DNA from: GCA-002733465 sp965230525
GTDB taxonomy: Bacteria; Pseudomonadota; Gammaproteobacteria; Enterobacterales; Kangiellaceae
DNA: 64,000 nt
Direction: 5' to 3'
Assembly: GCA_965230525.1 (NCBI GenBank)
Contig: OZ246008.1
Span: 3,658,001-3,722,000, forward strand
Part shown: piece by piece, positions 18,027 through 27,560 of the stretch
Numbering within the stretch: the first letter of the stretch is position 1
Layout of the letters: every line of letters starts with the position of its first letter
Position numbers and translations under genes: made by a program
Notes under the pieces: generated by a model
The model's input: the letters and a program-made list of their open reading frames with translations, nothing else
The model's database searches: none
What the model was told of the DNA's origin: nothing

Positions 18027-19361
18027 TTACTGTCGAATTGCCCAGAATTCAAGCTCAAGTCCAGGGAAATCGCCGCCAATATGTAACGCGAAACCGCCCG
18101 ACGTTTGTAGCTCTTTCCAAAACGCGCTGTGTTTTTCCAGTTCAAAGTAGCTGTAGCCAGCTCTAAACGGAATTTGTCTTGGCGAAACAGGTAATGGTTT
18201 AATTTCGATTCCCGGTAATGCTGCATTAACTAATTGTCTAATGCGTTCAACCGAGGCAATTTTTATTTGTGCTGGAAGTAATGTTCTGAGTTTATCGTCA
18301 GCAACATTGGCTCTTGCTGCAAGTACAAATGTTGATGACTCCAGCATGCTTCGATCTTGAATTTGAGCCACTCGAATACCGTACTTTTTCTCTACCAACT
18401 CAAGTGCTGTAGCCGTTTGTTCGTAAACCATACTCAAGCACTGACGTAAAGATTGCATTACGGGATTAAAAGTTTGTTGTAGGTCGTGATGGAGATAATC
18501 GGGCAAGCGTGGTGCTCGTTTATTACTACTAACAAATGTCGATAATTCGCCGGTCATTTGCACCAACTCAGAAAATAATTCTACTGGGTGCAATCCACTC
18601 ATACTTAACAAGTGTGCTGCCAAAGGCTCAAGTCGATTAATGACTTGCAACAGCATATAATCGGCAATTTCAGCGGTTCCTCCACGTTGAGTATCCGCTA
18701 ACCGCCCTGCTATCGCTTCGCCGCGGTGATGCAATAACCCCACCAGTTCAGATAAAAAATTACTCAGTCTTAATGATTTTCGACAATCAAGACAGGTAGG
18801 AATGTATTGCTCGTCGAGAAGAATATTTTTGTCCTCTCTTGATTCGGCAACATGGATTAAACCAATGCAAGCGTAACCGCTTAAATCATCGCTTTCGGTC
18901 AACAACCTAATTCTTAGCTTTCCAACCTTAATGTTCAGGTTGTCACCACCTTCTACAGTCACATCTCTTACTGGCTGCTCTGAGGTAAAGTATCGAGCTA
19001 AGCCTTGAGGACTTTGTTCAGACAGCACATCTACCGCACCCGCTCGTCTTACCGGAATCGCTAAATAAATCACTTGATCATGAGTGGATTCTGGCAACTC
19101 AAAAACTGGCGGAGCGTCATCAATTTCTGGAAAACAAAACGGCGTACCATCAGGAAAAACACCTTTGCCACGCACAATCGATATTTTGCCTAAATTGAGC
19201 AGCTCTCTATCGAGCTCGAAGCTATCGACTCCCCACCCATAAGCACCATAGGCGGAGCACTTTCCGTCAACATATCTCTCGAAGTAGCGTTCTTGTTGTT
19301 GAAAATGTTGGGGGTTTAAGAACATCCCCTCCCCCCATACAACCTTACTATCTAAGGACAT
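18027..19361 (-). CDS. tssK: T6SS baseplate protein TssK
   Basis: 444 residues of normal TssK (ImpJ/VasE) type. The N-terminus VVWGEGMFLNPQHFQQQERY is diagnostic, followed by beta-rich FPDGTPFCFPE and a helical middle with LLHHRGEAIAGR. The C-terminal domain ends in a segment of the form YFELEKHSAFW. TssK trimers link the baseplate (TssEFG, VgrG) to the cytoplasmic parts of TssL and TssM. It lies between tssJ and tssL in the minus-strand operon. Confidence 0.95.
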   Translation of the reverse strand: MSLDSKVVWGEGMFLNPQHFQQQERYFERYVDGKCSAYGAYGWGVDSFELDRELLNLGKISIVRGKGVFPDGTPFCFPEIDDAPPVFELPESTHDQVIYLAIPVRRAGAVDVLSEQSPQGLARYFTSEQPVRDVTVEGGDNLNIKVGKLRIRLLTESDDLSGYACIGLIHVAESREDKNILLDEQYIPTCLDCRKSLRLSNFLSELVGLLHHRGEAIAGRLADTQRGGTAEIADYMLLQVINRLEPLAAHLLSMSGLHPVELFSELVQMTGELSTFVSSNKRAPRLPDYLHHDLQQTFNPVMQSLRQCLSMVYEQTATALELVEKKYGIRVAQIQDRSMLESSTFVLAARANVADDKLRTLLPAQIKIASVERIRQLVNAALPGIEIKPLPVSPRQIPFRAGYSYFELEKHSAFWKELQTSGGFALHIGGDFPGLELEFWAIRQ

Positions 19362-19431
19362 TGATTCTTTCCTTGTAAGTTCTCAAGCCCAACAATGGGG
19401 CTTTTCTATTTGACCAATTAGAGTTCACTAC

Positions 19432-19920
19432 TTATTTTGCCAAACTCATGGAATTACCATTAATATTTATCGTGACCTTATCGCGAAAAACATTGTTACT
19501 CTGAACTGGAACAATGATTAAAAAATCCGACTCTTCAAATTTAAAGAACTCCGAAAACAAGGCGACATATTGAGTATCCGAATCCAAAACAAAACTTTCC
19601 TCTCTTAATTCTCCCGGAGTAAGCCGTTTTAATTCTTTCTTTGAAATAATATCTGAACCAAACATTTCTTGGTCTCGTTCATACAGATCGATAAAATTCG
19701 CGTTTGCGAATAAGTCTTTCGATTTTAACTGATAGAAACGAACAAATAATGGTGAAGGTTTCGCAGAGTCATCGGGGTTGATATTGGCTGCGCTTTTTAT
19801 GGTCAGCGTTAAGTCAGTATCAAGGTTCAAGGTCTTACCCACGGTTTGACAACCCGAAAGAACAAAGACATTGCCCAGCATAACGACCAATATTAAGGTT
19901 TTTGTGATTAGTTTTAACAT
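19432..19920 (-). CDS. tssJ: T6SS outer-membrane lipoprotein TssJ
   Basis: 162 residues with a lipoprotein signal (basic start, hydrophobic core, lipobox LSGC) followed by the TssJ transthyretin-like beta fold: LTIKSAANINPD, PLFVRFYQLKSKDLF and GELREESFVLDSDTQYVALFSEF are typical. It anchors the TssLM complex to the outer membrane. It starts 12 bp after tagH. Confidence 0.93.
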   Translation of the reverse strand: MLKLITKTLILVVMLGNVFVLSGCQTVGKTLNLDTDLTLTIKSAANINPDDSAKPSPLFVRFYQLKSKDLFANANFIDLYERDQEMFGSDIISKKELKRLTPGELREESFVLDSDTQYVALFSEFFKFEESDFLIIVPVQSNNVFRDKVTININGNSMSLAK

Positions 19921-19932
19921 CTATTTAAGTTC

Positions 19933-21615
19933 CTACTTTTTAGCGTTTTTATCTTTTCTAGCGTGTGATAGCAGTTGTAATTGTTCTTCGTAAGCTTGGG
20001 AAAATTCATCACCAAATAAATACTGAAATGAACTGTCAATATCTCTAAACAATTCATCATAATAATCGTTATAGGCTTCCCAATTTCTGGCTTTTTCGTT
20101 GCGAGGAATCAAACCGCGCTTATTCTGTTTCTCAAACCGAGTTTCAAGTGTGGCTGGCTCAAAGCGATTCACGATGCTCTTAAAAGCTGATCGTATTCCA
20201 GCTAAAATAGCTACTTGGTGATCCGCAATACTTTCAAAACTTTCTTGAATTGTTTCCACGGGTTTTTTATAGGAATTACCGTCTTTAAGAAACATGTTTT
20301 CCAAAGCATCATCAACATTGGCTGAAAACTTTAAAGGATTGTTTTCAACCGGTTGAATAGTAGTCATATTCATCCTAAAAGTATTCTTCACATTGTTTCT
20401 TGAAGCTAAAGTCTGCATCAAACCAGCGACCACCTGACGAATAAATTCCCCCGAAAGTTCATTAATCTCATTGATTTTGTCATCGCTTAAAGCTTGACTA
20501 TCAAAACCAATCGCGTCAATCAGCGTTGTATCAACATCCGATGTTGAACGCTTCTTCAAGGCTAAAACCTTTTTCTTTAACGACGTCAACTCACTTCTGA
20601 TCTTGCGGTTTTCTTTTTCCAATGCTCGTCGGCGCGCTTCCGATTGCGAAAGGCTGATACCGATATTGTCACTGTCGGTAGTTTGAGGTTGACGGGCGGG
20701 CGGAGCCTCAGTTGATACCGCCGTTGCGTCAGCGTCTGGCGGAATACTGGGTTTGACTGTGAAATCCGCCGGCGGTTGGCGAACTGGTTCTGGCTTCGCT
20801 GCTGGTTTTGGCTGCGCCACTGGTTCTGGCTGCGCAATATGTTCCGGCGGTGCAACGGGTTCTGCGAATTGAGCTGGAGCCGGCTTAGGCGCGTTGACCT
20901 GAGAAGTGGCCGCTGGCGCGTCCATCAAATCATCGTCATCCCAATCTTCAGGGATCAATCCGCTTTGCGGATTGGCGCTTGGCCAGTCCACGGCTTGATT
21001 AACTGAGTTGGCATTATCTGAATAACTGTTGCCAAATGGATCAGCTGGATTAGCTTGTTGTTCAAAACTTTGCTGAGACTTATTTAATGCTGCCAACGGG
21101 TCGGTCTCTTCCTCTGCCATAGAGACAGGCAACTCATTAGCCATGGGGAGTTCTCCAGCCATCGGCGATGCGAACGGGTCGGTCGAAGAAACCGGTGCAG
21201 CGGGTGTCGATATTGGCGGTGGAGCAGGCGTAGCAAATGGGTCGTCGCTATCAAATATATTGGAAGTTTGTGGCGCTGGGATTGAACTTGGCGTATCTAA
21301 CACTTGAACTCTAAACTTGTAATCACTGAGTTCAAATACATCACCACTGTTTAGCCTAACTTGGTTGCCTTTTCCCAAGGGTTCCGCTGAGTTATTAACG
21401 AATGTCCCATTCGTACTTGTATCGGTCAAAAAATACTCGCCATTGATACAACTAATTTGGCAATGATTACCAGAAAGAAATCGTTCTGGGTCGTCCAATA
21501 CCCAGGTATTATTTTGAGTACGTCCAATGGTTCCACCTTGTTCAGAAAAAGTCATACTAGACTCTCTTAGCGGAGAACCTTCTGGAAATTCTAAGACAGT
21601 TACTTCTATTGCCAT
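19933..21615 (-). CDS. tagH: T6SS FHA-domain scaffold protein TagH (Fha/ImpI)
   Basis: 560 residues. N-terminal forkhead-associated domain at about residues 25-100 with the phosphothreonine-binding motifs GRTQNN, SGNHCQI and TSTNGTFVNN; then about 190 residues of Pro/Ala/Gln-rich low-complexity linker; a coiled-coil near 325-355; and the C-terminal TagH/ImpI domain. It should bind phosphothreonine on PpkA or TssL and recruit other T6SS parts. It is first in the minus-strand operon: AAGGAA lies 9 bases before the ATG, and a 709 bp divergent intergenic region lies upstream. Confidence 0.92.
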   Translation of the reverse strand: MAIEVTVLEFPEGSPLRESSMTFSEQGGTIGRTQNNTWVLDDPERFLSGNHCQISCINGEYFLTDTSTNGTFVNNSAEPLGKGNQVRLNSGDVFELSDYKFRVQVLDTPSSIPAPQTSNIFDSDDPFATPAPPPISTPAAPVSSTDPFASPMAGELPMANELPVSMAEEETDPLAALNKSQQSFEQQANPADPFGNSYSDNANSVNQAVDWPSANPQSGLIPEDWDDDDLMDAPAATSQVNAPKPAPAQFAEPVAPPEHIAQPEPVAQPKPAAKPEPVRQPPADFTVKPSIPPDADATAVSTEAPPARQPQTTDSDNIGISLSQSEARRRALEKENRKIRSELTSLKKKVLALKKRSTSDVDTTLIDAIGFDSQALSDDKINEINELSGEFIRQVVAGLMQTLASRNNVKNTFRMNMTTIQPVENNPLKFSANVDDALENMFLKDGNSYKKPVETIQESFESIADHQVAILAGIRSAFKSIVNRFEPATLETRFEKQNKRGLIPRNEKARNWEAYNDYYDELFRDIDSSFQYLFGDEFSQAYEEQLQLLSHARKDKNAKK

Positions 21616-22324
21616 TAAATCATGTTCCTTAGATTTATAATTTAAAATGCTCCAGTTTCCAAAAAAAGCTAATAAAACAAAGCTTTACACTGCTCAAAAC
21701 TCTCCAAAAGAGAGCCAATATAACCCATCAAGTAGGACAATTCAAACCACATGTGTACTTTTTACAAGCACATTTGTTGATTAATTTCTAACGTGTGAAG
21801 TGAGTTCAAATTCAATTAGGCTGAGTTACAATTTTATCACTATTTTAGACCTAAAAATTGATTTATTTCACCGACATTCATTTCAATTTGAGATATTGCA
21901 GCTTAGATAATTCATCTACTACTGACTTATATGTATAATTAACTGTTGTATGCATCCGTAGATTGACCCAGTATTTCGCTTGGTAAAGGTTGGTCGGTGG
22001 TTTCACTTGATTGTGGCAGCACCTGCAAATACGACGAGTTGCTATTAAATTAGATTAATTCTGCATCTGAGCTAAAATAAAATAATTCAGCTGTTCGCTC
22101 AATTCGTGAATTAGTCCATTTTGTTTGAACGAGTTTTATTCTAGGATAGCACTCTGTTTTAAGGATAGCCCATTCAACCCTTATGGATATTGATGTAGAG
22201 CCGCCCTGTTTAATTTATTGATGCGATAGAAATATGTTCAGTCTGAATAGTTATTCGTATAAACTAAAATAAAATGCTGGTGAATTAGCGAGTTAATCAC
22301 CCCAATACAAGAGATAAGATTCAA
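21616..22324. promoter_or_regulatory. Divergent control region of the two T6SS operons
   Basis: A 709 bp AT-rich gap without a credible gene between tagH (leftward) and tssA (rightward). By position it must hold the promoters of both T6SS operons. I could not identify a confident sigma-70 or sigma-54 promoter or an operator by eye. Its length suggests long leaders or several regulator sites. Confidence 0.5.
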
Positions 22325-23428
22325 ATGGCATCAAGTTCAGTTGTCGATATCGAAAGTTTGATAGCACCAATTTCAGATGAAAACCCAGCAGGAAGCGACC
22401 TAAGAGAAAATAGTGCGCCGGACTCCTTGTATTATAAAATCAAAGATGCCCGTAACTCTGCTCGAAGTCATGAACGAAAAAACATGTTTGAGTACAGCAC
22501 TGAAGCTGCTGACGCATGGCGCACAGTTTTTCAGGTGGCTCCAGAAATTCTTAGAGAACACGCCAAAGATCTTGAAATAACAAGTTGGTATATAGAAGCC
22601 TTAATAAGGATGAAAGGTTTTGCGGGCGTTCGAGACGGCTTTGAGCTGCTTGAACAACTTATCGATAACTATTGGGAAAACCTCTACCCTGTGCCCGATG
22701 AAGATGGCATGGAAACCAAAGTAGCGCCTATCACAGGATTAAATGGGTCCGGAGCAGAAGGTGTTCTTATCGCGCCCATCCGACGCGTTTTAATTACTGA
22801 AGGCGAAGAGCCCGGTCCATTTGGTTATTGGCAATATCAGCAAGCACTCGATGTGCAAAAAATCAGCGATGAAGGCGAGCGAAATAAGAAAATAGAATCC
22901 CTCGGTTTTAGTCTGGCAGATATTGAAAAGTCGGTGGATGCCTCTAGCATTGAGTTTTTTGTTAACCAAAGAGATGATTTAACTCAAGCCATCGAAACCT
23001 ATAAATCGATTGGAAAGAAACTTGATGAGCATTGCGGCTCGCAAGAAGCACCATCAACCAGCAACATTATAAATGCTTTGCAACAATGTCTTGGTGCGAT
23101 AAAACACCTAGGCAAAGCCAAATTCCCGGTCGAAGCAGAACCCGACCAACAAGCAGAATCCGGTGATACCGAAGCTGGCCAACCAGCAGCCGAGGCTCCG
23201 CAAGCCGCAGCAGGCCCAATTCGCTCCCGAGAGCATGCGTTTGAACAACTTAAAATCATCTCCGAGTACTTCTTAAAAACGGAGCCCCACTCTCCAATTT
23301 CTTATACACTGCAAAAGACTATCAAGTGGGGAAATATGCCATTAACAGAGCTTATTAGTGAGCTGATACCTGACGGCGGTTCTCGTCAGCATTACAGTTC
23401 ACTCACAGGTGTAGACAGCGATAATTAG
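22325..23428 (+). CDS. tssA: T6SS cap/baseplate protein TssA
   Basis: 367 residues with the ImpA_N domain (IAPISDENPAGSDLREN near the start, WRTVFQVAPEILREHAKDLEI) and a short C-terminal region with SREHAFEQLKIISEYFLKTEPHSPISYTL-type features, split by an Ala/Pro/Gln linker at about 275-300. The short C-terminus is like the baseplate-associated TssA1 group rather than the long sheath-cap group. It begins the plus-strand structural operon, 28 bp before tssB. Confidence 0.92.
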   Translation: MASSSVVDIESLIAPISDENPAGSDLRENSAPDSLYYKIKDARNSARSHERKNMFEYSTEAADAWRTVFQVAPEILREHAKDLEITSWYIEALIRMKGFAGVRDGFELLEQLIDNYWENLYPVPDEDGMETKVAPITGLNGSGAEGVLIAPIRRVLITEGEEPGPFGYWQYQQALDVQKISDEGERNKKIESLGFSLADIEKSVDASSIEFFVNQRDDLTQAIETYKSIGKKLDEHCGSQEAPSTSNIINALQQCLGAIKHLGKAKFPVEAEPDQQAESGDTEAGQPAAEAPQAAAGPIRSREHAFEQLKIISEYFLKTEPHSPISYTLQKTIKWGNMPLTELISELIPDGGSRQHYSSLTGVDSDN

Positions 23429-23455
23429 GAATTCATTAAAATACAAGAGGAAATA

Positions 23456-23986
23456 ATGATGTCTGATAGTATTCACGACAAACTAAAAAGAGTAAGAAAA
23501 CCACGAGTTCACATCACCTATGAAGTGGAAACTAATGGCACCACAGCAGAAAAGGAAATCCCTTTTGTTATGGGTGTTATGGGTGACTACTCCGGTGATA
23601 ATACTGAGGGAAAGAAAGCTTTAAAAGATCGTAAGTTTTCTCAAGTTGACCGCGATAATTTTAATGAAGTAATGAGTAAAATTAAACCTGCGGCAAAAAT
23701 GAAAGTAGAAAATACTTTAGAAGGTGACGGTTCAGAATTAGCGGTTGACCTTGAATTTAAAAGCTTGGAAGATTTTGAGCCTCAAAAAATTGTTGATAAA
23801 GTAGAGCCGTTAAAACAACTAATGGACACGCGAAACAAACTCCGTGACTTGTTGACTAAAGCGGACCGCTCGGAAGAGTTAGAAACCATATTAGAAGAAG
23901 TTTTGAGCAACACAGGCGCGCTTGCTTCTCTAGGTGATGAATTAGGTGTTAATGCCGACGAAGGCGAAGATAAGAAGGAAGACTAA
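23456..23986 (+). CDS. tssB: T6SS contractile sheath small subunit TssB (VipA)
   Basis: 176 residues. KLKRVRKPRVHITYEVE and IPFVMGVMGDYSGD near the N-terminus are diagnostic, as is the C-terminal coiled helix after LKDRKFSQVDRDNFNEVM. Two ATGs in tandem (23456 and 23459) follow AGAGGAAATA; either could be used. TssB pairs with TssC to build the contractile sheath. tssC begins 2 bp after the stop. Confidence 0.96.
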   Translation: MMSDSIHDKLKRVRKPRVHITYEVETNGTTAEKEIPFVMGVMGDYSGDNTEGKKALKDRKFSQVDRDNFNEVMSKIKPAAKMKVENTLEGDGSELAVDLEFKSLEDFEPQKIVDKVEPLKQLMDTRNKLRDLLTKADRSEELETILEEVLSNTGALASLGDELGVNADEGEDKKED

Positions 23987-23988
23987 TA

Positions 23989-25476
23989 ATGGCAAATCAA
24001 GAAGAACAAATTGAAGGCCAAGAAGCGGAAGCACAAGAAGTAAGTTTTCTTGAGCAAGCGATTGGAGCCACAAAACAAACCAAACGAGATGAGACTGAAG
24101 ATCTACTAAAAAATCTCACTAAAGAAGCCATGAAGGGTACACTTAAGTGGGACAAGAACTTAACAATCTCAATCAATGCTGCAATAAAAGCCATTGACGA
24201 AACTATGTCAAAGCAAGTTTCAGCGATCATGCATAATGAAAAGTTCCAAAAAATTGAAGGTTCTTGGCGCGGCCTACACCACCTTATTACTAATTCTGAA
24301 ACCGGCGCTGGTTTAAAAATTAGAATGCTCAATATCAGTAAAAAAGAGCTTACTAAGGATTTAGAAAAAGCCGTTGAGTTTGATCAAAGCCAAACTTTTA
24401 AGAAAATTTACGAGAGCGAATTTGGTACTGCTGGGGGCGAACCTTATGCAGCATTGATCGGAGACTATGAATTTTCGTCACATCCGGACGATATCGACTT
24501 ACTTTCTAACATGTCAAATATTGCTGCAGCAGGCTTCTGCCCATTTATATCTGCAACAGCACCTGAGATGTTCGGCTTTGATTCATTTACCGAGCTTTCT
24601 AAGCCACGGGACCTCGAAAAAATCTTTGATTCTGCGGAATATATTAAATGGCGTAGCTTCCGAGAAAGTGAAGATTCACGTTTTGTCACTTTAACCATGC
24701 CAAGAGTGTTAGCACGCTTACCTTACGGCCAAAATACTAAGCCAGTCGAAGCGTTTAATTATGAAGAAGCTAATCTTACCGAAGATGGCCAACATCTCGC
24801 TTCCGACCATGACTCATACTGCTGGATGAACGCTGCTTATACAATGGGCTCTACGCTTACTAAAGCTTTTTCAGAATATAATTGGTGTACCAGTATTCGT
24901 GGTGCTGAAGGCGGTGGTAAAGTTGAAGGCTTACCTAGCCATGTTTTTGTTAGTGATGATGGTGACACCGATCAGAAATGCCCAACAGAGATAGGCATTA
25001 CCGACAGACGAGAAGCGGAGTTAAGTAAACTTGGGTTCTTACCGGTTTGCCATTACAAAAACACCGACTACGCTGTTTTCTTTGGTGGCCAAACGACTCA
25101 AAAACCAAAGGCCTTTGACGATCCGGACGCAACTGCAAATGCTGAAATATCAGCCCGTTTACCCTACATAATGGCGACATCAAGAATTGCGCATTACTTA
25201 AAAGTAATGGCTCGCGATAAGATTGGTTCATTTATGGAAGTGGAAGATGCAGAGCGCTGGCTAAACAAATGGATTCAAAAATATGTTAACGCCACGCCTG
25301 GTGCAAGCCCAGAAATGAAGGCCCGCTTCCCATTGGCTGATGCTAAAGTTGAAGTTAAAGAAGTTCCTGGTCAACCAGGAGTCTATAATGCGGTTGCTTA
25401 TTTAAGACCATGGCTACAAATGGAAGAGTTAACAGCCTCTTTACGATTGGTTGCAAATATTCCAAAAGCTGGTTAA
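23989..25476 (+). CDS. tssC: T6SS contractile sheath large subunit TssC (VipB)
   Basis: 495 residues, the standard TssC length. Diagnostic segments include EKFQKIEGSWRGLHHLI, GTAGGEPYAALIGDYEFS and EYIKWRSFRESEDSRFV, then the C-terminal LRLVANIPK end that interlocks with TssB. Immediately after the stop is a strong intrinsic terminator, so transcript levels of tssB-tssC can exceed those of the downstream genes. Confidence 0.96.
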   Translation: MANQEEQIEGQEAEAQEVSFLEQAIGATKQTKRDETEDLLKNLTKEAMKGTLKWDKNLTISINAAIKAIDETMSKQVSAIMHNEKFQKIEGSWRGLHHLITNSETGAGLKIRMLNISKKELTKDLEKAVEFDQSQTFKKIYESEFGTAGGEPYAALIGDYEFSSHPDDIDLLSNMSNIAAAGFCPFISATAPEMFGFDSFTELSKPRDLEKIFDSAEYIKWRSFRESEDSRFVTLTMPRVLARLPYGQNTKPVEAFNYEEANLTEDGQHLASDHDSYCWMNAAYTMGSTLTKAFSEYNWCTSIRGAEGGGKVEGLPSHVFVSDDGDTDQKCPTEIGITDRREAELSKLGFLPVCHYKNTDYAVFFGGQTTQKPKAFDDPDATANAEISARLPYIMATSRIAHYLKVMARDKIGSFMEVEDAERWLNKWIQKYVNATPGASPEMKARFPLADAKVEVKEVPGQPGVYNAVAYLRPWLQMEELTASLRLVANIPKAG

Positions 25477-25485
25477 TTATAAACA

Positions 25486-25509
25486 GGGAGAGCTCGCTCT
25501 CCCTTTTTT
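25486..25509 (+). terminator. Intrinsic terminator between tssC and the second tssC
   Basis: GGGAGAG (25486-25492) pairs with CTCTCCC (25497-25503) around a 4 base loop and is followed by six T. This is a textbook rho-independent terminator 9 bp after the tssC stop, inside an operon whose later genes are essential baseplate genes. Partial read-through would give high sheath and lower baseplate expression. Confidence 0.85.
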
Positions 25510-25528
25510 ACATGGATTGGTTTTCGTC

Positions 25529-27049
25529 GTGCAATCAACTCGATCTAACACGCTATCTTCAGGCTCTGACACTCGATCGAACATCGACCTCGAGGCAATC
25601 TGTTTAACCCCCGCCTATGTTTCCAACCTTGGACAGTTTCTTGCTACTGACGACTCAACAAAAGCATTAGTTTACTGGCTGACTGAGTTTACCCTTGCTG
25701 AAAACATTAAAAACACACGAGATATAGTTGACCTCATTCAACGTTCTGTGGTTTCGATTGATCATCTTATCAATGACCAATTAAATATCATTATTCATGA
25801 TTCAAAATTCCAAAAACTGGAAGCATCTTGGCGAGGTTTAAAGTATCTAACCGAACAAACCAATGAAGCCAAAAACATAAAAATAAAGTTATTAGATATT
25901 AGCTGGGCTGAGGTGGTCAAAGACATGGCTCGAGCGATAGAGTTTGACCAAAGCCAACTTTTTCAAAAAGTATATAGCGAAGAGTATGGCACTCCGGGCG
26001 GAGAACCTTACGGGGCACTAATTGGTGACTACGAAGTCAGTCATCGACCGTCCGAGCGGCATCCTCATGATGATATATCCACCTTAGAACGACTAGCCGA
26101 AGTGGCTGCCGCAGCATTTACTCCTTTTATCGCGTCGGCTTCAAGTGAACTATTTGGACTCGATGACTTTTCTGGTTTAGGTCTACCGTTAAATTTAGAA
26201 ACTATTTTTAATCACAAAGAGTATATAAAATGGCGAGCATTTCGAGAAAACGTCGACTCGCGATTTATCGGTCTAACACTTCCCCGTATGATTATGCGTA
26301 AGCCTTATCAAACCAAACCCGGTAGTTATAAAGGCATTTTTTTCTACGAAAAAAACAACGGTAAAAACGGCCAAAGCGCATTATGGGGGAATGCTTGTTA
26401 TGCTTTTGCAGGCATTCTGTTACGCGAGTTTAATAATATAGGCTGGTTTGGTCATATTCGAGGTGTGCCTCGCAATCACGTTGGCGGTGGTCTTATTACC
26501 GATCTGAATACTAATTATTATGAAACGGATTCTGACGATTTAATTCACAAGCCATTGGCCGAAGTAGTGATTACAGATACCTTAGAGCGAGAGCTCAGTG
26601 ATTTAGGTTTTATTCCTTTTTGTCAGTGTTATGATTTACCCTTTGCTGCCTTTTATAGCAATCAGTCAGTGCAAAAGCCGCAACGATTTGCCAACAGTGA
26701 TGCCAACATCAACGCTAAGTTATCTGCGATGTTGCAGCATATATTATGTGCGTCAAGAATTGCACACTACATAAAGGTGATTATTCGCGACAAAGTCGGC
26801 TCTTTTATGAGTGCTGATGACTGCCAAACTTATTTGAGTAAATGGATCTATAAATACACCACAGGTCGAGAAGATATGGATTGGGAAGAGCAAGCACGGT
26901 TTCCTTTGAGAGATGCATCCGTGAATGTGAGAGAACATCCGAACAAAATGGGAGAGTACCTTTGTGCCATTCACTTACGGCCACACTACCAGCTCGACCA
27001 AATGATTTCAGAATTAGAATTAGTCACTGAGTTAACCCAAAAATCCTAA
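25529..27049 (+). CDS. Second TssC-family sheath protein (ImpD-like)
   Basis: 506 residues from a GTG at 25529. A frame reaching back to 25451 overlaps tssC and the terminator, so I reject that start; the ribosome-binding site is weak in any case. It is a full-length TssC homologue (SKFQKLEASWRGLKYL, GTPGGEPYGALIGDYEVS, EYIKWRAFRENVDSRFI) with a divergent N-terminus and C-terminus. The TssB-interlocking end (LELVTELTQKS) differs from that of TssC. Rhizobial imp clusters carry such a pair (ImpC and ImpD). Its role, whether a minority sheath subunit or a cap or baseplate-proximal ring, is not established from sequence. Confidence 0.88.
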   Translation: MQSTRSNTLSSGSDTRSNIDLEAICLTPAYVSNLGQFLATDDSTKALVYWLTEFTLAENIKNTRDIVDLIQRSVVSIDHLINDQLNIIIHDSKFQKLEASWRGLKYLTEQTNEAKNIKIKLLDISWAEVVKDMARAIEFDQSQLFQKVYSEEYGTPGGEPYGALIGDYEVSHRPSERHPHDDISTLERLAEVAAAAFTPFIASASSELFGLDDFSGLGLPLNLETIFNHKEYIKWRAFRENVDSRFIGLTLPRMIMRKPYQTKPGSYKGIFFYEKNNGKNGQSALWGNACYAFAGILLREFNNIGWFGHIRGVPRNHVGGGLITDLNTNYYETDSDDLIHKPLAEVVITDTLERELSDLGFIPFCQCYDLPFAAFYSNQSVQKPQRFANSDANINAKLSAMLQHILCASRIAHYIKVIIRDKVGSFMSADDCQTYLSKWIYKYTTGREDMDWEEQARFPLRDASVNVREHPNKMGEYLCAIHLRPHYQLDQMISELELVTELTQKS

Positions 27050-27068
27050 CCAATAGCATTTAAAATTA

Positions 27069-27560
27069 ATGGCACATATAGATAAAAATAAAAAGCTAAG
27101 ACCCTCGATTCTCGATCGCTTGCTCGATGACGAGCCTCATAACAAGGTAGAGGTAGATGCTGGCAGAGAGCAAAAGATCGTGCAGTTAAGAAATAGTGTG
27201 CGTAGAGATCTGGAAACGCTCTTGAATACGCGTTATCGAATTGTAGAACCCCCAGAAGATCTAGAACAATTGGAATTGTCATTACTTAATTATGGATTAC
27301 CCGACTTAGCGACAGTTAATACACTTAACCAAAAAAAGAAAAGTGAATTTATTAAAAATTTAGAAAAATTACTTAAGGATTTCGAACCCCGATTTAAATC
27401 CGTGAAAGTAAAATTTAAAAAAAACGATGATACCAAAGATAGAACCTTACGTTTTAGTATAGATGCCACCTTGTATGCTGACCCTTTCCCGGAAGTTGTG
27501 GTTTTCGACTCTATTTTAGAGCCCGTCACTCGCACCGTAAATGTAGAAGAAATTAGATAA
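27069..27560 (+). CDS. tssE: T6SS baseplate protein TssE (gp25-like)
   Basis: 163 residues with the gp25-like fold: LRPSILDRLLDDEP at the start, SVRRDLETLLNTRYR, then LSLLNYGLPDLATVN. TssE initiates sheath polymerisation at the baseplate. The tssF start overlaps its stop by one base. The ATG lies 19 bp after the second tssC. Confidence 0.94.
   Translation: MAHIDKNKKLRPSILDRLLDDEPHNKVEVDAGREQKIVQLRNSVRRDLETLLNTRYRIVEPPEDLEQLELSLLNYGLPDLATVNTLNQKKKSEFIKNLEKLLKDFEPRFKSVKVKFKKNDDTKDRTLRFSIDATLYADPFPEVVVFDSILEPVTRTVNVEEIR

Noticed and set aside
22014..22028. Possible sigma-54 promoter (TGGCA...TGC) before tssA
   Set aside because: Only 8 bases lie between the GG and GC elements instead of 10, and the -12 part is weak.
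25451..25528. Longer N-terminus for the second TssC
   Set aside because: It would overlap the end of tssC and translate through the terminator hairpin; the extra residues do not look like TssC.
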